A stretch of DNA of 64,000 nucleotides from Corynebacterium jeddahense (lineage in GTDB: Bacteria > Actinomycetota > Actinomycetes > Mycobacteriales > Mycobacteriaceae). The stretch covers positions 2,503,697 to 2,567,696 of the forward strand of contig NZ_CP063194.1 in assembly GCF_028609865.1 (NCBI RefSeq), in the 5' to 3' direction. Position 1 is the first letter of the stretch, and each line of letters starts with the position of its first letter. The notes below the pieces were generated by a model that did no database searches, had not been told where the DNA came from, and was given only the letters and a program-made list of their open reading frames with translations. This document shows, piece by piece, positions 9,937 through 20,070 of this stretch. The position numbers were made by a program, and so were the translations under genes.

Positions 9937-9982
9937 AATCCAGAGTCGGAGCTATTTTGGCACTGCGACTATGATAAAGCTT

Positions 9983-10346
9983 CCTCAAACCTCTTGTACG
10001 CCTCCCGCATACGCCTCCCGGTCCAACTGCCTAAACGGATACTCGTACACGTACTCCACACCCGACTGCGGATGCGCCCACGTCCGATCCGCCACCGACA
10101 ACTCCGCGCCATCCTTCAACTTCGCATCCGCCTTCACAATCTCCTTCGGCACCTTCCGACCATTCGCATCAAACCGATCCTCCTGGTCATAACGACGCAT
10201 CACCGGAAACTGCGTCCGATAAATCATGCACAACTCATCCGCCGTCACACCCAACGACAACGCCACAATCGCATCAATCTCCACCTGCGCGGCCCGCCGC
10301 TCCTCATCCTTTCGCAAAGGCTTATCGACGTTCCAAGGTTCCCCCA
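9983..10346 (-). repeat. Direct repeat, copy A (of methyltransferase 3' end)
   Basis: Left copy of a ~365-bp direct repeat; the partner is 12539-12904. The two are about 95% identical, and they bracket roughly 2.2 kb holding the HEPN-type gene and a non-coding stretch. Confidence 0.9.
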
Positions 10347-10359
10347 TCAACTCCTCCCG
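9983..10359 (-). pseudogene. Degenerate second copy of the methyltransferase 3' end
   Basis: Bases 9983-10346 match 12539-12904, the C-terminal coding part of the methyltransferase gene, in the same orientation. I count about 17 substitutions and one 2-base deletion in 364 bases, roughly 95% identity; weaker similarity continues to about 10359. The deletion shifts the frame near the end, so the copy ends ...AYAGGVQEV instead of continuing to the normal C-terminus. Only about 120 residues of an N6-methyltransferase tail are encoded, with no start or catalytic motif. It is a remnant. It lies on the far side of the HEPN-type gene, so that gene sits between direct repeats. Confidence 0.85.
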
Positions 10360-10826
10360 CAAAGGAACCAGATTGAAAGAGGGCGCGCGACTCGTATGCT
10401 CGCGTGAATGTCATCTAGCATGCCATAGACCTCCCGTCGCATCGCATCGATCCTGAGCTGGAGATCCGAGCCTCTCGTGTCGGAAAGCTCCTCGGCTCTC
10501 ATCACGACTACCCCGAACGGAGCCACATACGCGGTGCAAAACTTTAGTCTGCGTTGACATCTTGCGTCTAAGAAGCTTCTACATGTCCGCGACACCAGCT
10601 ATCCTTCTACGTAAGGTGTCTCACCGCTGGGAGAGGACTTGTTCTCATTCGCGCACAGACCACCCTTTCGCCGCGTAATCCATTACCGCCCGGTGTCAGT
10701 CACGATCAGACACCTCTGATAGCGTCGCGCGCCCTGAGGTCGCGCGGTCACCAGAAACTTCCCCCGGACAGTTTCTCGATACTCAACACGGTGGTAATAG
10801 CTACGCCGCACAACACTCAGCATGGT
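10347..10826. other. Intergenic stretch with no convincing gene
   Basis: About 460 bp between the methyltransferase remnant and the end of the HEPN-type gene. A minus-strand frame at 10595-10347 could encode 82 residues, including a plausible helix (MRREVYGMLDDIHASI), and may be a gene fragment. It has no ribosome-binding site that I can defend. A short GGTGTC/GACACC inverted repeat lies at 10692-10714. I see nothing else. Confidence 0.4.
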
Positions 10827-12416
10827 TCACTCGTTTTCTTCGGCAAATCGCTCTAAAGCATCTTTGTATCCGATATCTGATGGGTATAACAGCAGTTTAG
10901 GAGACATCTCGTAACGGTATGTTTCCCATACCTCCCGGCCGGTAAGGAAATCTAGCTCGTAATCCAGCAACTGGATCACAGGACCGGCCTCGGGCTGGAT
11001 GGGTACACGCCGGCCGATCTCCTCTGTGATTTCTTGTGGTAGGCGCGAAATAACAGCGCCACCCGAATGCACTAGGAATGATTCCTTCGGCCCATCCTCG
11101 GATACAACAACCTGAAGAACACTTTGTTCTGGGTCTACCAGCTGACCTATCAGGGTCGGACTACTCCGTAGCGAGACAACCATGTCACTCCAGCGGCGGA
11201 AGGTTTGAAGACGAATACGGAGTTGCGAGAGCGACTGTTCGATAGGCGAAAAACGCTCCCACTCACCCCGTTTAACGAGTTGGGCTTCACCCAAGAGCGC
11301 GATGGTCGTGATTGGAAAACGCGAGCGACTTGCGAAAACCTCGTTCTTAACCCAATCCTGGAATTCGAAAAACGCCCGTTCACATCTCTCAATCTCCTCA
11401 CGGGTGACTCTTTTCCCGCCGTGGATTACATGATTTCTTGGCTCAACTACGAACTTAGTCCATTGTCTAAACGGTTCCGGCTCATCGCTCGGACCAAAAG
11501 TGGAACCTCTTAGGAGGCTCAGCGCTTTCTTCTTCATAAGCGAAACAACCGATTCTGGTACAGGGGTTCCCCCTTTTTTCGCTTTGGCGCGGCTTCGGAG
11601 AAAGAACTCTGACGCTTCATGGGGCGTCGTCTGTTGTTCCCACAACAGATGTTGCACTAGTTCGTCTATCGCTGATTCGCACGAGGCTGCATACAAAATC
11701 ATTGCGATCTCATATTCACCGGTTTCTTTCTGTTGACGAATTGCTTCTTCGAGCAGCTCCGACGACCGAACGAAAGGCCCCCTCTCAGCATGGTTGATTA
11801 GCGCAGCCTCGATCCAAAGATCCAGCTCATCCGGCTGCGGGGGATGCGTTGAAACTACCGGTCGGGTTTCCCTTAGCTGCATCCAGCCATCGATCTTTAG
11901 ACGTGTCAATTTTCCGGGACGGATTTCCCAAGGCTCAAACAATCCTATTCCGACTGGAAGAGCACTTGGTAGAAGTTCAACGCGCACCTTTGCAAGTGGC
12001 ATTTGTAGCGCTAGCGACAAAGCACCAATCCATTCATTTGCCATTGCCACCGCATGCGAAAAGGCATCCTCCCGATTAGAACGCCTCCCCCAATCGCCGA
12101 TCTTGCTAAACCTCTGGCTAACAACAACCTCAAGAACCGTGACAGGTTTACTAACTTGGACTGCTGACGGGGCGGCGACCCGTTGGGTAGATGCAACCCG
12201 GGTAGCGATAGACGCAAATACGGCTTCCTCAGCAGTACCTGTCGTGTCCTGCGCAAACACTTGGTGGGCGATAATCGCGACGCCATCAGGGAGCTCCATA
12301 GCTTCTCCCAGAGAGCTGTATATCATTCCAGTCGGTGTCTTTAGTGTGACTTTCCCATGTGGAAGAGGCAACACATCCAGAAGTGGTAGAAAGAAGTGCC
12401 AGGATGCTACTCTCAT
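10827..12416 (-). CDS. Putative HEPN-domain protein in defence island
   Basis: A 529-residue protein of no family I can name. The middle has the look of a HEPN helical bundle: a helix 'YEIAMILYAASCESAIDELV' (about 240-260), then 'EPRNHVIHGGKR' near residue 328, where R-N-H-V-I-H fits the R-x4-6-H signature of HEPN ribonucleases. A helix rich in E and R follows. The N-terminal 200 residues contain beta-rich stretches and the C-terminus shows no known motif. The gene has lower GC than the methyltransferase before it and sits between two copies of that gene's 3' end, so it appears to be inserted cargo. HEPN proteins commonly act as RNA-cutting effectors or toxins in defence loci. That role here is inference; the motif could also belong to a catalytically inactive HEPN. 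Confidence 0.6.
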   Translation of the reverse strand: MRVASWHFFLPLLDVLPLPHGKVTLKTPTGMIYSSLGEAMELPDGVAIIAHQVFAQDTTGTAEEAVFASIATRVASTQRVAAPSAVQVSKPVTVLEVVVSQRFSKIGDWGRRSNREDAFSHAVAMANEWIGALSLALQMPLAKVRVELLPSALPVGIGLFEPWEIRPGKLTRLKIDGWMQLRETRPVVSTHPPQPDELDLWIEAALINHAERGPFVRSSELLEEAIRQQKETGEYEIAMILYAASCESAIDELVQHLLWEQQTTPHEASEFFLRSRAKAKKGGTPVPESVVSLMKKKALSLLRGSTFGPSDEPEPFRQWTKFVVEPRNHVIHGGKRVTREEIERCERAFFEFQDWVKNEVFASRSRFPITTIALLGEAQLVKRGEWERFSPIEQSLSQLRIRLQTFRRWSDMVVSLRSSPTLIGQLVDPEQSVLQVVVSEDGPKESFLVHSGGAVISRLPQEITEEIGRRVPIQPEAGPVIQLLDYELDFLTGREVWETYRYEMSPKLLLYPSDIGYKDALERFAEENE

Positions 12417-12521
12417 CGTCCCTTCGAGACTTTCCCCTCACGTAAAAACGAAATCAACTCCGGCCGGAAGAACGGCAAGACTCCACGGCCATACAATTAC
12501 TCGCAGTCGATAAGTAGAACG
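12417..12521. other. Short gap downstream of the methyltransferase
   Basis: About 105 bp between the methyltransferase stop and the ATG of the HEPN-type gene. It is AT-richer than the methyltransferase gene. No strong terminator or promoter could be assigned. Confidence 0.3.
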
Positions 12522-15500
12522 TTACTCCCGCACCATCCCCTCAAACCTCTCATACGCCTCCCGCATATCCGCCTCCCGGTCCAACTGCCTAAACGGGTAC
12601 TCGTACACGTACTCCACACCCGACTGCGGATGCGTCCACGTCCGATCCGCCACCGACAACTCCGCGTCGTCCTTCAACTTCGCGTCGGCTTTCACAATCT
12701 CCTTCGGCACCTTCCGACCATTCGTATCAAACCGATCCTCCTGGTCATAGCGACGCATCACCGGAAACTGCGTCCGATAAATCATGCACAACTCATCCGC
12801 CGTCACACCCAACGACAACGCCACAATCGCATCAATCTCAACCTGCGCCGCACGCCGCTCCTCATCCTTACGCAAAGGCGTATCGACGTACCAAGGTTCC
12901 CCCACAACCTCTTCCCACAACGGGGCATAGGCCTCGGTGAGGCAGTTGAGCCGGAGATACAGGTTCCGTGCCTTCGTCATCAACGGGTTATCAGCGGGAA
13001 GAGGAATCGTCCGAATGATCGCATTCGATATATGGGCAGAACCCGCCGATCGGACAGCGAAATCAGTGAGCAACGTGCTCATCACTGTTCCGGCGGCTGC
13101 AGTTTCAAAGACGGATGTTGACGCGCACGAGTTTACGGCGTTCACATGGGCAGCCCCGGGCGGGATTATTGCTGGGTAGAGCGTGCGATACCCAGTTGTA
13201 GCTGCCATTTCACGCCACGCAACGCGAAAGAAATCCTTCGCCGAGTTCACCTGATCGCCATGCTCGAATTTTGAATAGTCGAAGTCATACGTCGGCTGCG
13301 CATCCCGGTCCGGTTGGTAGGCCGTAGCCGGAATGAAATCAGCAGCCATCGCCTCGAGATCGATTTCAGACCAATCCTGGTTGTGTTTCAGAGTGGGGTT
13401 TGGCTGTTTGATCATGGGAGTTGAGACCCCAAGGTGGGGCCCTTGGAGAATCACGTCATTCCAGGAATCAGGGTGTTTCCACCCTGTATCGAAGTATCCC
13501 GCCTTCTTGTCGGCGGATTCGTGCCAACCTGCGGAAAACTGTAGCCCCAGTTGCCCGATACGGGGAGCGGAAGCAAGCTTCTCGAGTACCTCAGCGGCTT
13601 CGGAGTTTACGGTGTATACCATGCGAGCCTCGATAGACGGAACCGATTCATCCTCAAGAATTGAGTGCCAGACTTGCAAAGTGTGCTTGTCGACAATTTG
13701 AAGCCGATCACGATGAGGTCGAAGGTCCCAGTTGTAATCGGGATCTTTGATGCCAGGAAGGTCCCCAGTCCCATCATGATGGACTGAATCTTGAGCGGTT
13801 GCCGGGTGGTACATGCGACCGGCCATGACGAATTTAGGCCCCTCGAGTTGAGATCCGTAGAGGTGCACACCGTAGACCACGTGATCGTCGATATCGAACA
13901 GCATGAGTGCGTTGATGAACTGCCAGTGACGCCTCAATCGCAGATATGCGCCTCGACGCAGGCGAGCAGCCTTCTTCTCTGTGAAATGGGACTCCGGGTG
14001 AATGAGCGAGATAACGCCTTCTGACGAGGTATTTCCCCAGGTGCGTTCCATGAATCCACGGTAGAGATCTGGCTGCTGACCAGTGAGGTGCGGATATCGG
14101 GTCACATCGGTCAACACCGCAGATGTCGCTACTGACTCGCCGAGACCTCGGTACACGACTTCGCGAGTCTGCCCATCATCGTTCCACTGCTCCCGGCGCG
14201 CTTTCTTCGCTGCTTGCGTCGGCTTGTGTGCCAGTGAGAACCACGGATCGGCTTCGGAGTACAGAGCATCCAGATCGGTACGTGGCCGCACCCACGGCGG
14301 GTTGCCTACCTGCAGGTCGAAACCCTCGCGGGCGAAGACCGCGGCGAAGTCGAGGTCCCAGTGGAAGAAGCCTTGGTCGGCGGCGACGGACTGCACCACG
14401 TTGAGCCACGGGTGGTTTGACAGCACGGTCTCGATCTTGCGGGCGCCGGAGAGGCCTATCTCGGTGCGCTCGAGCTGGACAAGCTCGTCCCAGTTGGTAG
14501 CGCTGGCCAAGCGGATCTGGCTGGCGTCGCGGGCCTGGGTGTCTACGCCGAGGATGTCGGTAAGCGCAGAGAGCCACTCGTCCAGGTCCGGCAGCTCTTC
14601 CGTTGCAGTGAGGGGCCAGAACGTCAGGGCGTTCCAGGCGTCCATGACTAGGCGCAGGCGGAGGTAGGCACCTTCGGCGTCGTGAAGCAGCTCCCGCTCA
14701 ATCTGTTCGCGGCGGACGTTCTTGGCGGTGTGCTCGGTCTCGCGGCCCCACAGATCAATGTCGCGGCGGATCTGGTCCTCCGCGATACGCATCTTCGACA
14801 GCGTGATGGCCCACAGGGACTCCACGCGGGCGGCGAGGTTGGTCAGCTTCTTCGTCTGTTCCTTGGTGGGGGCCTTGCCGGTGACGGAGCGTCTCCAGGC
14901 CTTCATGGCGGTGATCTCGTCCTTGGCCAAGGTCTTCAGGTCCTTCGCGTCCGCTGCCGCACCCCAGGTGGAGGAGGGGAGGAGGAATTGGTGGATGCGG
15001 CCGGAGGTGTGGATGTCCTTGGGCTCGCCGGCGTCGATAGCCTCTGCGAGGTTTTGTACCGGTTCCCGGCGCGGCACGGCGGTGAGCCACTCGCGCTTCT
15101 TCAGCTGCGCGGTGGAGTAGGTCGACCGCAGTGCACCGATGAGCGAGTTGCCACGGCGCAGGTGCAGGCCGAACCACGGGGCCTTGAGCTGGCTGGTCAT
15201 GGTGTCCAGCCAGAGGGAGATCTCGGCGAGCTCCACCGCGGTGGGGTTGAGGTCCACGCCGTAGACCTGGTGCAGGGCGATGTGGGCCTTGACTTTCTGC
15301 AGCTCAACGGCGCGGGTCTCGGGGTCGACCTGGGTGTCCAGCTCGTCCTCGCGTAGCTTCAGGTACAGCTCAGCCAGCTGACGCACCGCTTCCACGGCGA
15401 AGGCGCCGGAACCCATGGCGGGCTCGCAGATGGTCAGGCTGAGCACGTCGTCGGATGTTTCGATGCGCCCTTCCTCCTGGAGCACTTCGATGGCCTGGCC

Positions 15501-17081
15501 AACGGTGAACTCGGTGAGTACCTGCGGGGTGTAGAAGGACGCGGAGCGCTCGCGGTCGCGGCTGGACTGGCGGAACACGAAGGAGCCGGCCGGGTGCTCG
15601 CGGCGCACCTTTGAGGTGCCGCCTTCCTCCATCTGCTTGGTCTCCATGACAAAGCTGTCCTGCGGCACGGTGTCCGCGGCGTGGGTGGGCAGCACCCAGG
15701 AGCCCTTGGAAGCGTCGCCCTTCGGTGCGACCTCGTAGAGGTCTTCCTGGGCGATGAAGCCGTGGTAGGACATCAGGCCCTCGTAAACCTGGCCGAGCTC
15801 GGTGACACCCAGGGTGGCGTAGGAGATGAAGCCGCGGTCCTTGCCGGCGGAGACCTTCGACAGCAGCAGGTTCTGCAGGACGCGGGTAAGGGCGTCGTTG
15901 GAGAGCTTGGCTTCGTCGATAAGCGAGGTGGCCTCGCGCTTGAACAGGTCCGCCTCGAGGTTGCGGAAAGTCAGGCCCTCGTTCTGTGCGTCCCGGTCGG
16001 CGCCTGCGGTCTCGAGAGGGTCGTGGCCGTCGTTGACCTGGGTGAACAACAGCTGCAGCGAGTCGTAGAGGTGGGTGCCCCGGCGCGCCTTGTCGGTCAC
16101 TGGCGGGTTGAGAATCTGGTCGCGGAGGCGGTCCAGGCCGTAGCCCTCCACGTACTCCGGTGCGCCGGTGGGCAGGATGGCCAGCTCCGGGGAGGCCTCG
16201 GCGAAGAGCAGGAAGAGGATGCGGTACAGGTAGCGCAGCGACTGGTGGGCGAGCTCGTTGCCATCGACGCCGTCGATGGGCAGGTTGTGCTCCCGGCGGC
16301 GGTTCAGGACGTCGTTGCCGATGATCTCGATGGACTCGCGCACCGCGTCACGCAGGTCGCCGGAGACCTTCACGGCGTGCTGCTGGGATTCCTCGCGGGT
16401 CTCGGCCCACCAGGTGGTGCCGTCGGCGGCGCGCTCCAGGTTCTCGCGGGCGAGGATAACGGCGACGCGCTCGAGCTCGCCGGCTTTCTTGGTGTCGTTT
16501 CGCTCCACCGCCAGCTGCAGGTTTACCGCGAGGTAGCGGCCCAGCGGCCAGGACTCGCGCTCGGCGAGCACGGCCCACGCACCGGCGAGGACCACGATGA
16601 ACTCCGGGGGTTCGGCGGCGAGGAAAAGGTCGCCGACCAGCTTGGATACTTTCGCCTGCTCCGGATCCTTACCCTTCGGGGCGATGCCACCGGTGACGGG
16701 GAGTGTGGTCAGGTCTTCCTCGGTGGTGGCCTCGTCGACCTCGGCGCTGACCACCACCAGCGTGCCGGCGTTGCCCACCCAGCCCTGGTAGGTAAACGTG
16801 TCCCCGGCGCGGGTGTAGCGCTGCGTGGTGGGGGAGCCGTAGCTGAACGCGGCGCGCACGAGCGCGTCGGTAGGCGATTGCGTCGCAAAGGCTTGTTGCA
16901 GCTCGCCACGCTCGGCTTGGAAACGCTTGACGGGGGAGGGGGCGCCCGATTCCTGCTCCAGCTGCGCCCACTCCTTGGTGCGGTTTTTCACGCGTTTGGT
17001 GAAGGACTCGCCCTCGTCGGTGGTGAAGTAGTGGTCGCTGATCCATTCATCAACGTTGATGATTGAGTCGTAGGTAGCCAT
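12522..17081 (-). CDS. Large N6-adenine DNA methyltransferase (DrmMI/PglX-like)
   Basis: A 1,519-residue class I adenine methyltransferase. The SAM-binding motif I is [13 protein letters not shown] near residue 552, and a '[20 protein letters not shown]' block follows. The catalytic motif IV is GNPPW near residue 928. A long N-terminal region (1-500) and a C-terminal target-recognition region fit the Eco57I/PglX/DrmMI type. The ATG at 17081 lies 4 bp after the SNF2 stop, with GGAG inside that stop region, so the two are coupled. The frame is open further upstream, but that part overlaps the helicase. Expected role: modify host DNA so that the partner helicases and nucleases spare it. A methylase next to a SNF2 helicase is the hallmark pair of class 1 DISARM. 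The last 366 bp are duplicated at 9983-10346. Confidence 0.9.
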   Translation of the reverse strand: MATYDSIINVDEWISDHYFTTDEGESFTKRVKNRTKEWAQLEQESGAPSPVKRFQAERGELQQAFATQSPTDALVRAAFSYGSPTTQRYTRAGDTFTYQGWVGNAGTLVVVSAEVDEATTEEDLTTLPVTGGIAPKGKDPEQAKVSKLVGDLFLAAEPPEFIVVLAGAWAVLAERESWPLGRYLAVNLQLAVERNDTKKAGELERVAVILARENLERAADGTTWWAETREESQQHAVKVSGDLRDAVRESIEIIGNDVLNRRREHNLPIDGVDGNELAHQSLRYLYRILFLLFAEASPELAILPTGAPEYVEGYGLDRLRDQILNPPVTDKARRGTHLYDSLQLLFTQVNDGHDPLETAGADRDAQNEGLTFRNLEADLFKREATSLIDEAKLSNDALTRVLQNLLLSKVSAGKDRGFISYATLGVTELGQVYEGLMSYHGFIAQEDLYEVAPKGDASKGSWVLPTHAADTVPQDSFVMETKQMEEGGTSKVRREHPAGSFVFRQSSRDRERSASFYTPQVLTEFTVGQAIEVLQEEGRIETSDDVLSLTICEPAMGSGAFAVEAVRQLAELYLKLREDELDTQVDPETRAVELQKVKAHIALHQVYGVDLNPTAVELAEISLWLDTMTSQLKAPWFGLHLRRGNSLIGALRSTYSTAQLKKREWLTAVPRREPVQNLAEAIDAGEPKDIHTSGRIHQFLLPSSTWGAAADAKDLKTLAKDEITAMKAWRRSVTGKAPTKEQTKKLTNLAARVESLWAITLSKMRIAEDQIRRDIDLWGRETEHTAKNVRREQIERELLHDAEGAYLRLRLVMDAWNALTFWPLTATEELPDLDEWLSALTDILGVDTQARDASQIRLASATNWDELVQLERTEIGLSGARKIETVLSNHPWLNVVQSVAADQGFFHWDLDFAAVFAREGFDLQVGNPPWVRPRTDLDALYSEADPWFSLAHKPTQAAKKARREQWNDDGQTREVVYRGLGESVATSAVLTDVTRYPHLTGQQPDLYRGFMERTWGNTSSEGVISLIHPESHFTEKKAARLRRGAYLRLRRHWQFINALMLFDIDDHVVYGVHLYGSQLEGPKFVMAGRMYHPATAQDSVHHDGTGDLPGIKDPDYNWDLRPHRDRLQIVDKHTLQVWHSILEDESVPSIEARMVYTVNSEAAEVLEKLASAPRIGQLGLQFSAGWHESADKKAGYFDTGWKHPDSWNDVILQGPHLGVSTPMIKQPNPTLKHNQDWSEIDLEAMAADFIPATAYQPDRDAQPTYDFDYSKFEHGDQVNSAKDFFRVAWREMAATTGYRTLYPAIIPPGAAHVNAVNSCASTSVFETAAAGTVMSTLLTDFAVRSAGSAHISNAIIRTIPLPADNPLMTKARNLYLRLNCLTEAYAPLWEEVVGEPWYVDTPLRKDEERRAAQVEIDAIVALSLGVTADELCMIYRTQFPVMRRYDQEDRFDTNGRKVPKEIVKADAKLKDDAELSVADRTWTHPQSGVEYVYEYPFRQLDREADMREAYERFEGMVRE
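12539..12904 (-). repeat. Direct repeat, copy B (intact methyltransferase 3' end)
   Basis: Intact partner of the 9983-10346 repeat, inside the methyltransferase reading frame. Confidence 0.9.
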
Positions 17082-17085
17082 TGAT

Positions 17086-19950
17086 CTACTGCTCCTTCGG
17101 CAGGACGAGGACGAGCGGGCGGATAAGTTCACGGTCTGGTTCAAGCGAGGCGATCAGCGCGCGCTCCTCAGCGATCAGGTTCGCGGAGCGGCCAACGCGC
17201 AGCATCTGCTGGCTGTCGTCCTTGGCGTGCTGCCAGCGGTCGGCGCGGTCGATCCAGTACTCGATGCGGCTGGTTGCGTGGTTGCGGGCGGCCGCCATCA
17301 TCGGCTGCAGCTGGTTGCCGGCGATCTCCACAGACTTTGCGACGAGCTCCTGCGCGTTGTCCGGCAGTGTGAGCGTTTCCGGGTTGATGGCGTTTTCGGT
17401 CAGATCGATGCCGCGCAACCACGCCACCGGGTCCTCGATGGTCTTGGGCAGCATGCCGCCAGCGACGGTGACAAAGGCGCGGGAGACCACCTGGCCGCGC
17501 TTGTTAGTCAGCGTGGCCATCAGCAGCACGGTGGGCATGTCCACCTCGCCCTCGATGGCGGTGATCTGGCCGGACGACAGCGAGGCCAGCGCGCGGTCCG
17601 TGGCCCAGTCCGTCACCGGGTGCAGCGGGCCCAAAAAGTGGGCCTTGGGCCACGTGGAACCGTCCTGGCCGGTGCGCGCGTTGCGCAGGATCTCATTGCC
17701 CACTGCGGTGTTGGTGGCTAGGAGGAACTTCTCGCGCACCTTGCGGTCCGCCAGGTAGTCCTGGGGCAGCACGTCCAGGCGGCGGCGCAGGTCCTCCGGC
17801 GGGGCGAGCTCGGCCACGCCGTTTTTGCCCAGCTCGTAGGCCACGCCGTTGGCGGCAAGCGCCTTCTCCGGTGCGCCGTAGAAGGCCTCGTTCAGCGCAT
17901 CTTCCAGGTAGGCGATCTCCGAGGCGTACAGGCTCGTCGTGTGCGGGGCATTGGGGTCGGAAACGGGGCTTTCCGAAGGTTCGTCGTCAAGCCCGAAGCC
18001 CGACATCCACAGGTCGATGAGATCCTCCTCAGACTGCGCATCCGCACTCGCGACCTGCTCCGGGGACTTGACCACCTCATCGAAGCCGGCTTGGTTCTGG
18101 ATCACCCGGCGGATCTCATCCTCCTCGCCGGAGACGGTGTGCTTGCCGATGAGCGAGCCGACGTCGCCAAGCAACGCATGCGCCTCGTTCTCGCGGTTGA
18201 TCAGCTTGGTCAGCACATGCAGCTCGCCCACGTAACCGCCCTGCTTCGTGTCCAGCAGGAGGGCTGCGATCTGCGGGGGTTCCATCTGCCCGTAGCGGTC
18301 CACGCGGCCGTTTCGCTGCTGGATGCGGATCAGCGACCACGGAATGTCGTAGTGGACCAGGTTGTGGCACAGCGTGTGCAGGTTCACGCCTTCCGACGCC
18401 ACATCGCCCGTGACCAGGATGCGCAGCTTGGAATCCTCGCGCTTGAACTCGTCTACGAGCCGCATCTGCTCCTCGTCCGAGAGCCCGCCGTGCATGACCT
18501 CCACCGAACCGGCCGGCATCTTCAGGTCCTTGGTCAGGTTCTCCTTGAGCCAATGCAGCGTGGCCACCCGCTCCGAGAACACCACCGCCCTGGTTGTCTT
18601 GCCCTTGCCCACGCCGATCTCCTGGAGATAGTTGACCAACGCGGCGTACTTGTTGGAGTTTTGGCGGGTGACCTTGGCGTTGAGTGCTTTGAGGCGTTCC
18701 AGGGCTTCGCGCTGATTGGTGTCTGTTTGGGGGACGCGTTTGAGGCGGTTCTCGATGGTCTCTCCCAGCGCGGCGGGGGAGGAGAGGAACGCCTTGACCA
18801 GCGTCCACGGGAACAGGCGGTCCTGGGCCGGGTTGGCCTTGGCGCTATCCGGGTGGATCCAGGTCTGCTCCAACTCGCCAGCGACGGCGTTTTCCTCCGC
18901 GGAGGCCTCCACCGGGATGTTGACGGGGTCCTTGCGCTCCGCCCACTGCTCGCCGACCACGCTGGCGACCTCGTCGCTGTGGCGGTGGCGGCGGATGAGC
19001 AGGCGGGACACGGCGTCCTTGTCGATCTCCCCGTTGGGCAGCACCGCCGTGGGGTCCAGCAGGCGCAGGATCTCCTTGAAGCTCTCCGGGTCGCCGTTGT
19101 GCGGGGTGGCAGACGCCAGCAGCAGCGCCTCGGTTGTGGGCGCGAGGGTGCGGGCCAGCTCGTTGTTCTGGGTGCCCACGTTGGTGGCATTGTGGATCTC
19201 GTCGATCACCACAGCGTCCCAGCGCACCTTCTCCAGCTGCGCGCGGTACTTCGGGCTCTTCAGCGTGTCCATGGACACGATCACGCGCGGGAAGTAGGTA
19301 AACGGGTTGCGGCTGGCCGGCAGCATTTGGCGCACGCGCTGGATACCGGTGGAGTCCAGGCGCACCAGCGGGATGGCGAAGCGTGACCAGAGTTCCTGCT
19401 GGAACTGCTCCATGATGTGCTTCGGCGTGACCACGAGGATGCGCTCGCCGCGGCCGCGGCGGATCAGCTCGGAGAGGATCATGCCGATCTCGAGGGTCTT
19501 GCCCAGGCCGACGGCATCCGCGATGAGCACGCGGGGGCGGAGGTTGTCGTCGCTAAGCGCTTTGCGTACGGCGGTGAGCTGGTAATCCAGCGGATCCATG
19601 AGCATCTGGTCCGCAACCGACAGCTCCTCCTGGTAGAGGGGCACGGGGGTCTGGCGCAGGGTGGTCTCCAGCCACAGGCGCGTGGTGCGGTAGCCGGGGG
19701 AGCGGTCCGGGACGACCTCCACCTTGGCGGGGTCGAAGACCTCCACGTCGTCGATGGCGGTGTAGAAGCTCGCCGTGGTGTCGCGGACGTAGTCCGACAG
19801 GCCGCGCACCTTGAGCAGGTACCCGTCCACGGACTGGGTGACGCTGGTGATCAGCCACAACTCGTCGCGGACCTTGACCATGAGGCCCGGCGCGTAGGCG
19901 GTGGAGTTCGCCGCATTTTCGGTGCGCGCTTCCTGCGTGGGAGAAGACAT
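17086..19950 (-). CDS. SNF2/DEAD-type helicase (DrmD-like)
   Basis: A 954-residue superfamily II SNF2-like translocase. Motif I is ADAVGLGKT near residue 145. The block 'ERILVVTPKHIMEQFQQEL' and motif II DEIH (near 240) follow. The C-terminal helicase domain shows VTGDVASEGVNL and IRIQQRNGRVDRYGQ, the typical SNF2 motifs V and VI. The length (954) is close to DrmD of class 1 DISARM, and the gene lies directly upstream of an N6-methyltransferase, as drmD does with drmMI. ATG 19950 is the first good start; no strong ribosome-binding site is seen. It probably forms the first gene of the methylase operon. A bacterial RapA-like role is unlikely given this context. A copy of the dispersed 22-nt motif lies at 17971-17992. 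Confidence 0.9.
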   Translation of the reverse strand: MSSPTQEARTENAANSTAYAPGLMVKVRDELWLITSVTQSVDGYLLKVRGLSDYVRDTTASFYTAIDDVEVFDPAKVEVVPDRSPGYRTTRLWLETTLRQTPVPLYQEELSVADQMLMDPLDYQLTAVRKALSDDNLRPRVLIADAVGLGKTLEIGMILSELIRRGRGERILVVTPKHIMEQFQQELWSRFAIPLVRLDSTGIQRVRQMLPASRNPFTYFPRVIVSMDTLKSPKYRAQLEKVRWDAVVIDEIHNATNVGTQNNELARTLAPTTEALLLASATPHNGDPESFKEILRLLDPTAVLPNGEIDKDAVSRLLIRRHRHSDEVASVVGEQWAERKDPVNIPVEASAEENAVAGELEQTWIHPDSAKANPAQDRLFPWTLVKAFLSSPAALGETIENRLKRVPQTDTNQREALERLKALNAKVTRQNSNKYAALVNYLQEIGVGKGKTTRAVVFSERVATLHWLKENLTKDLKMPAGSVEVMHGGLSDEEQMRLVDEFKREDSKLRILVTGDVASEGVNLHTLCHNLVHYDIPWSLIRIQQRNGRVDRYGQMEPPQIAALLLDTKQGGYVGELHVLTKLINRENEAHALLGDVGSLIGKHTVSGEEDEIRRVIQNQAGFDEVVKSPEQVASADAQSEEDLIDLWMSGFGLDDEPSESPVSDPNAPHTTSLYASEIAYLEDALNEAFYGAPEKALAANGVAYELGKNGVAELAPPEDLRRRLDVLPQDYLADRKVREKFLLATNTAVGNEILRNARTGQDGSTWPKAHFLGPLHPVTDWATDRALASLSSGQITAIEGEVDMPTVLLMATLTNKRGQVVSRAFVTVAGGMLPKTIEDPVAWLRGIDLTENAINPETLTLPDNAQELVAKSVEIAGNQLQPMMAAARNHATSRIEYWIDRADRWQHAKDDSQQMLRVGRSANLIAEERALIASLEPDRELIRPLVLVLPKEQ

Positions 19951-20030
19951 ACTAGGCAGGTTATCCGGCGCGCCCGATGCGGGGGAGGTTTATATCGGAC
20001 GGGTGTTTGAGCGGGGGTCGGTTGCGTGAC

Positions 20031-20044
20031 GTTTCACGTGAAAC
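20031..20044. promoter_or_regulatory. parS site
   Basis: Perfect GTTTCACGTGAAAC palindrome, the ParB-binding centromere sequence. It is intergenic, between the SNF2 helicase and the small membrane protein. Confidence 0.92.
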
Positions 20045-20070
20045 GGCAACGATTTTCGGGCGCTGACTAG

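Noticed and set aside
10347..10595. 82-codon gene on the minus strand.
   Set aside because: No ribosome-binding site or recognisable family; kept only as a possible fragment in the intergenic entry.
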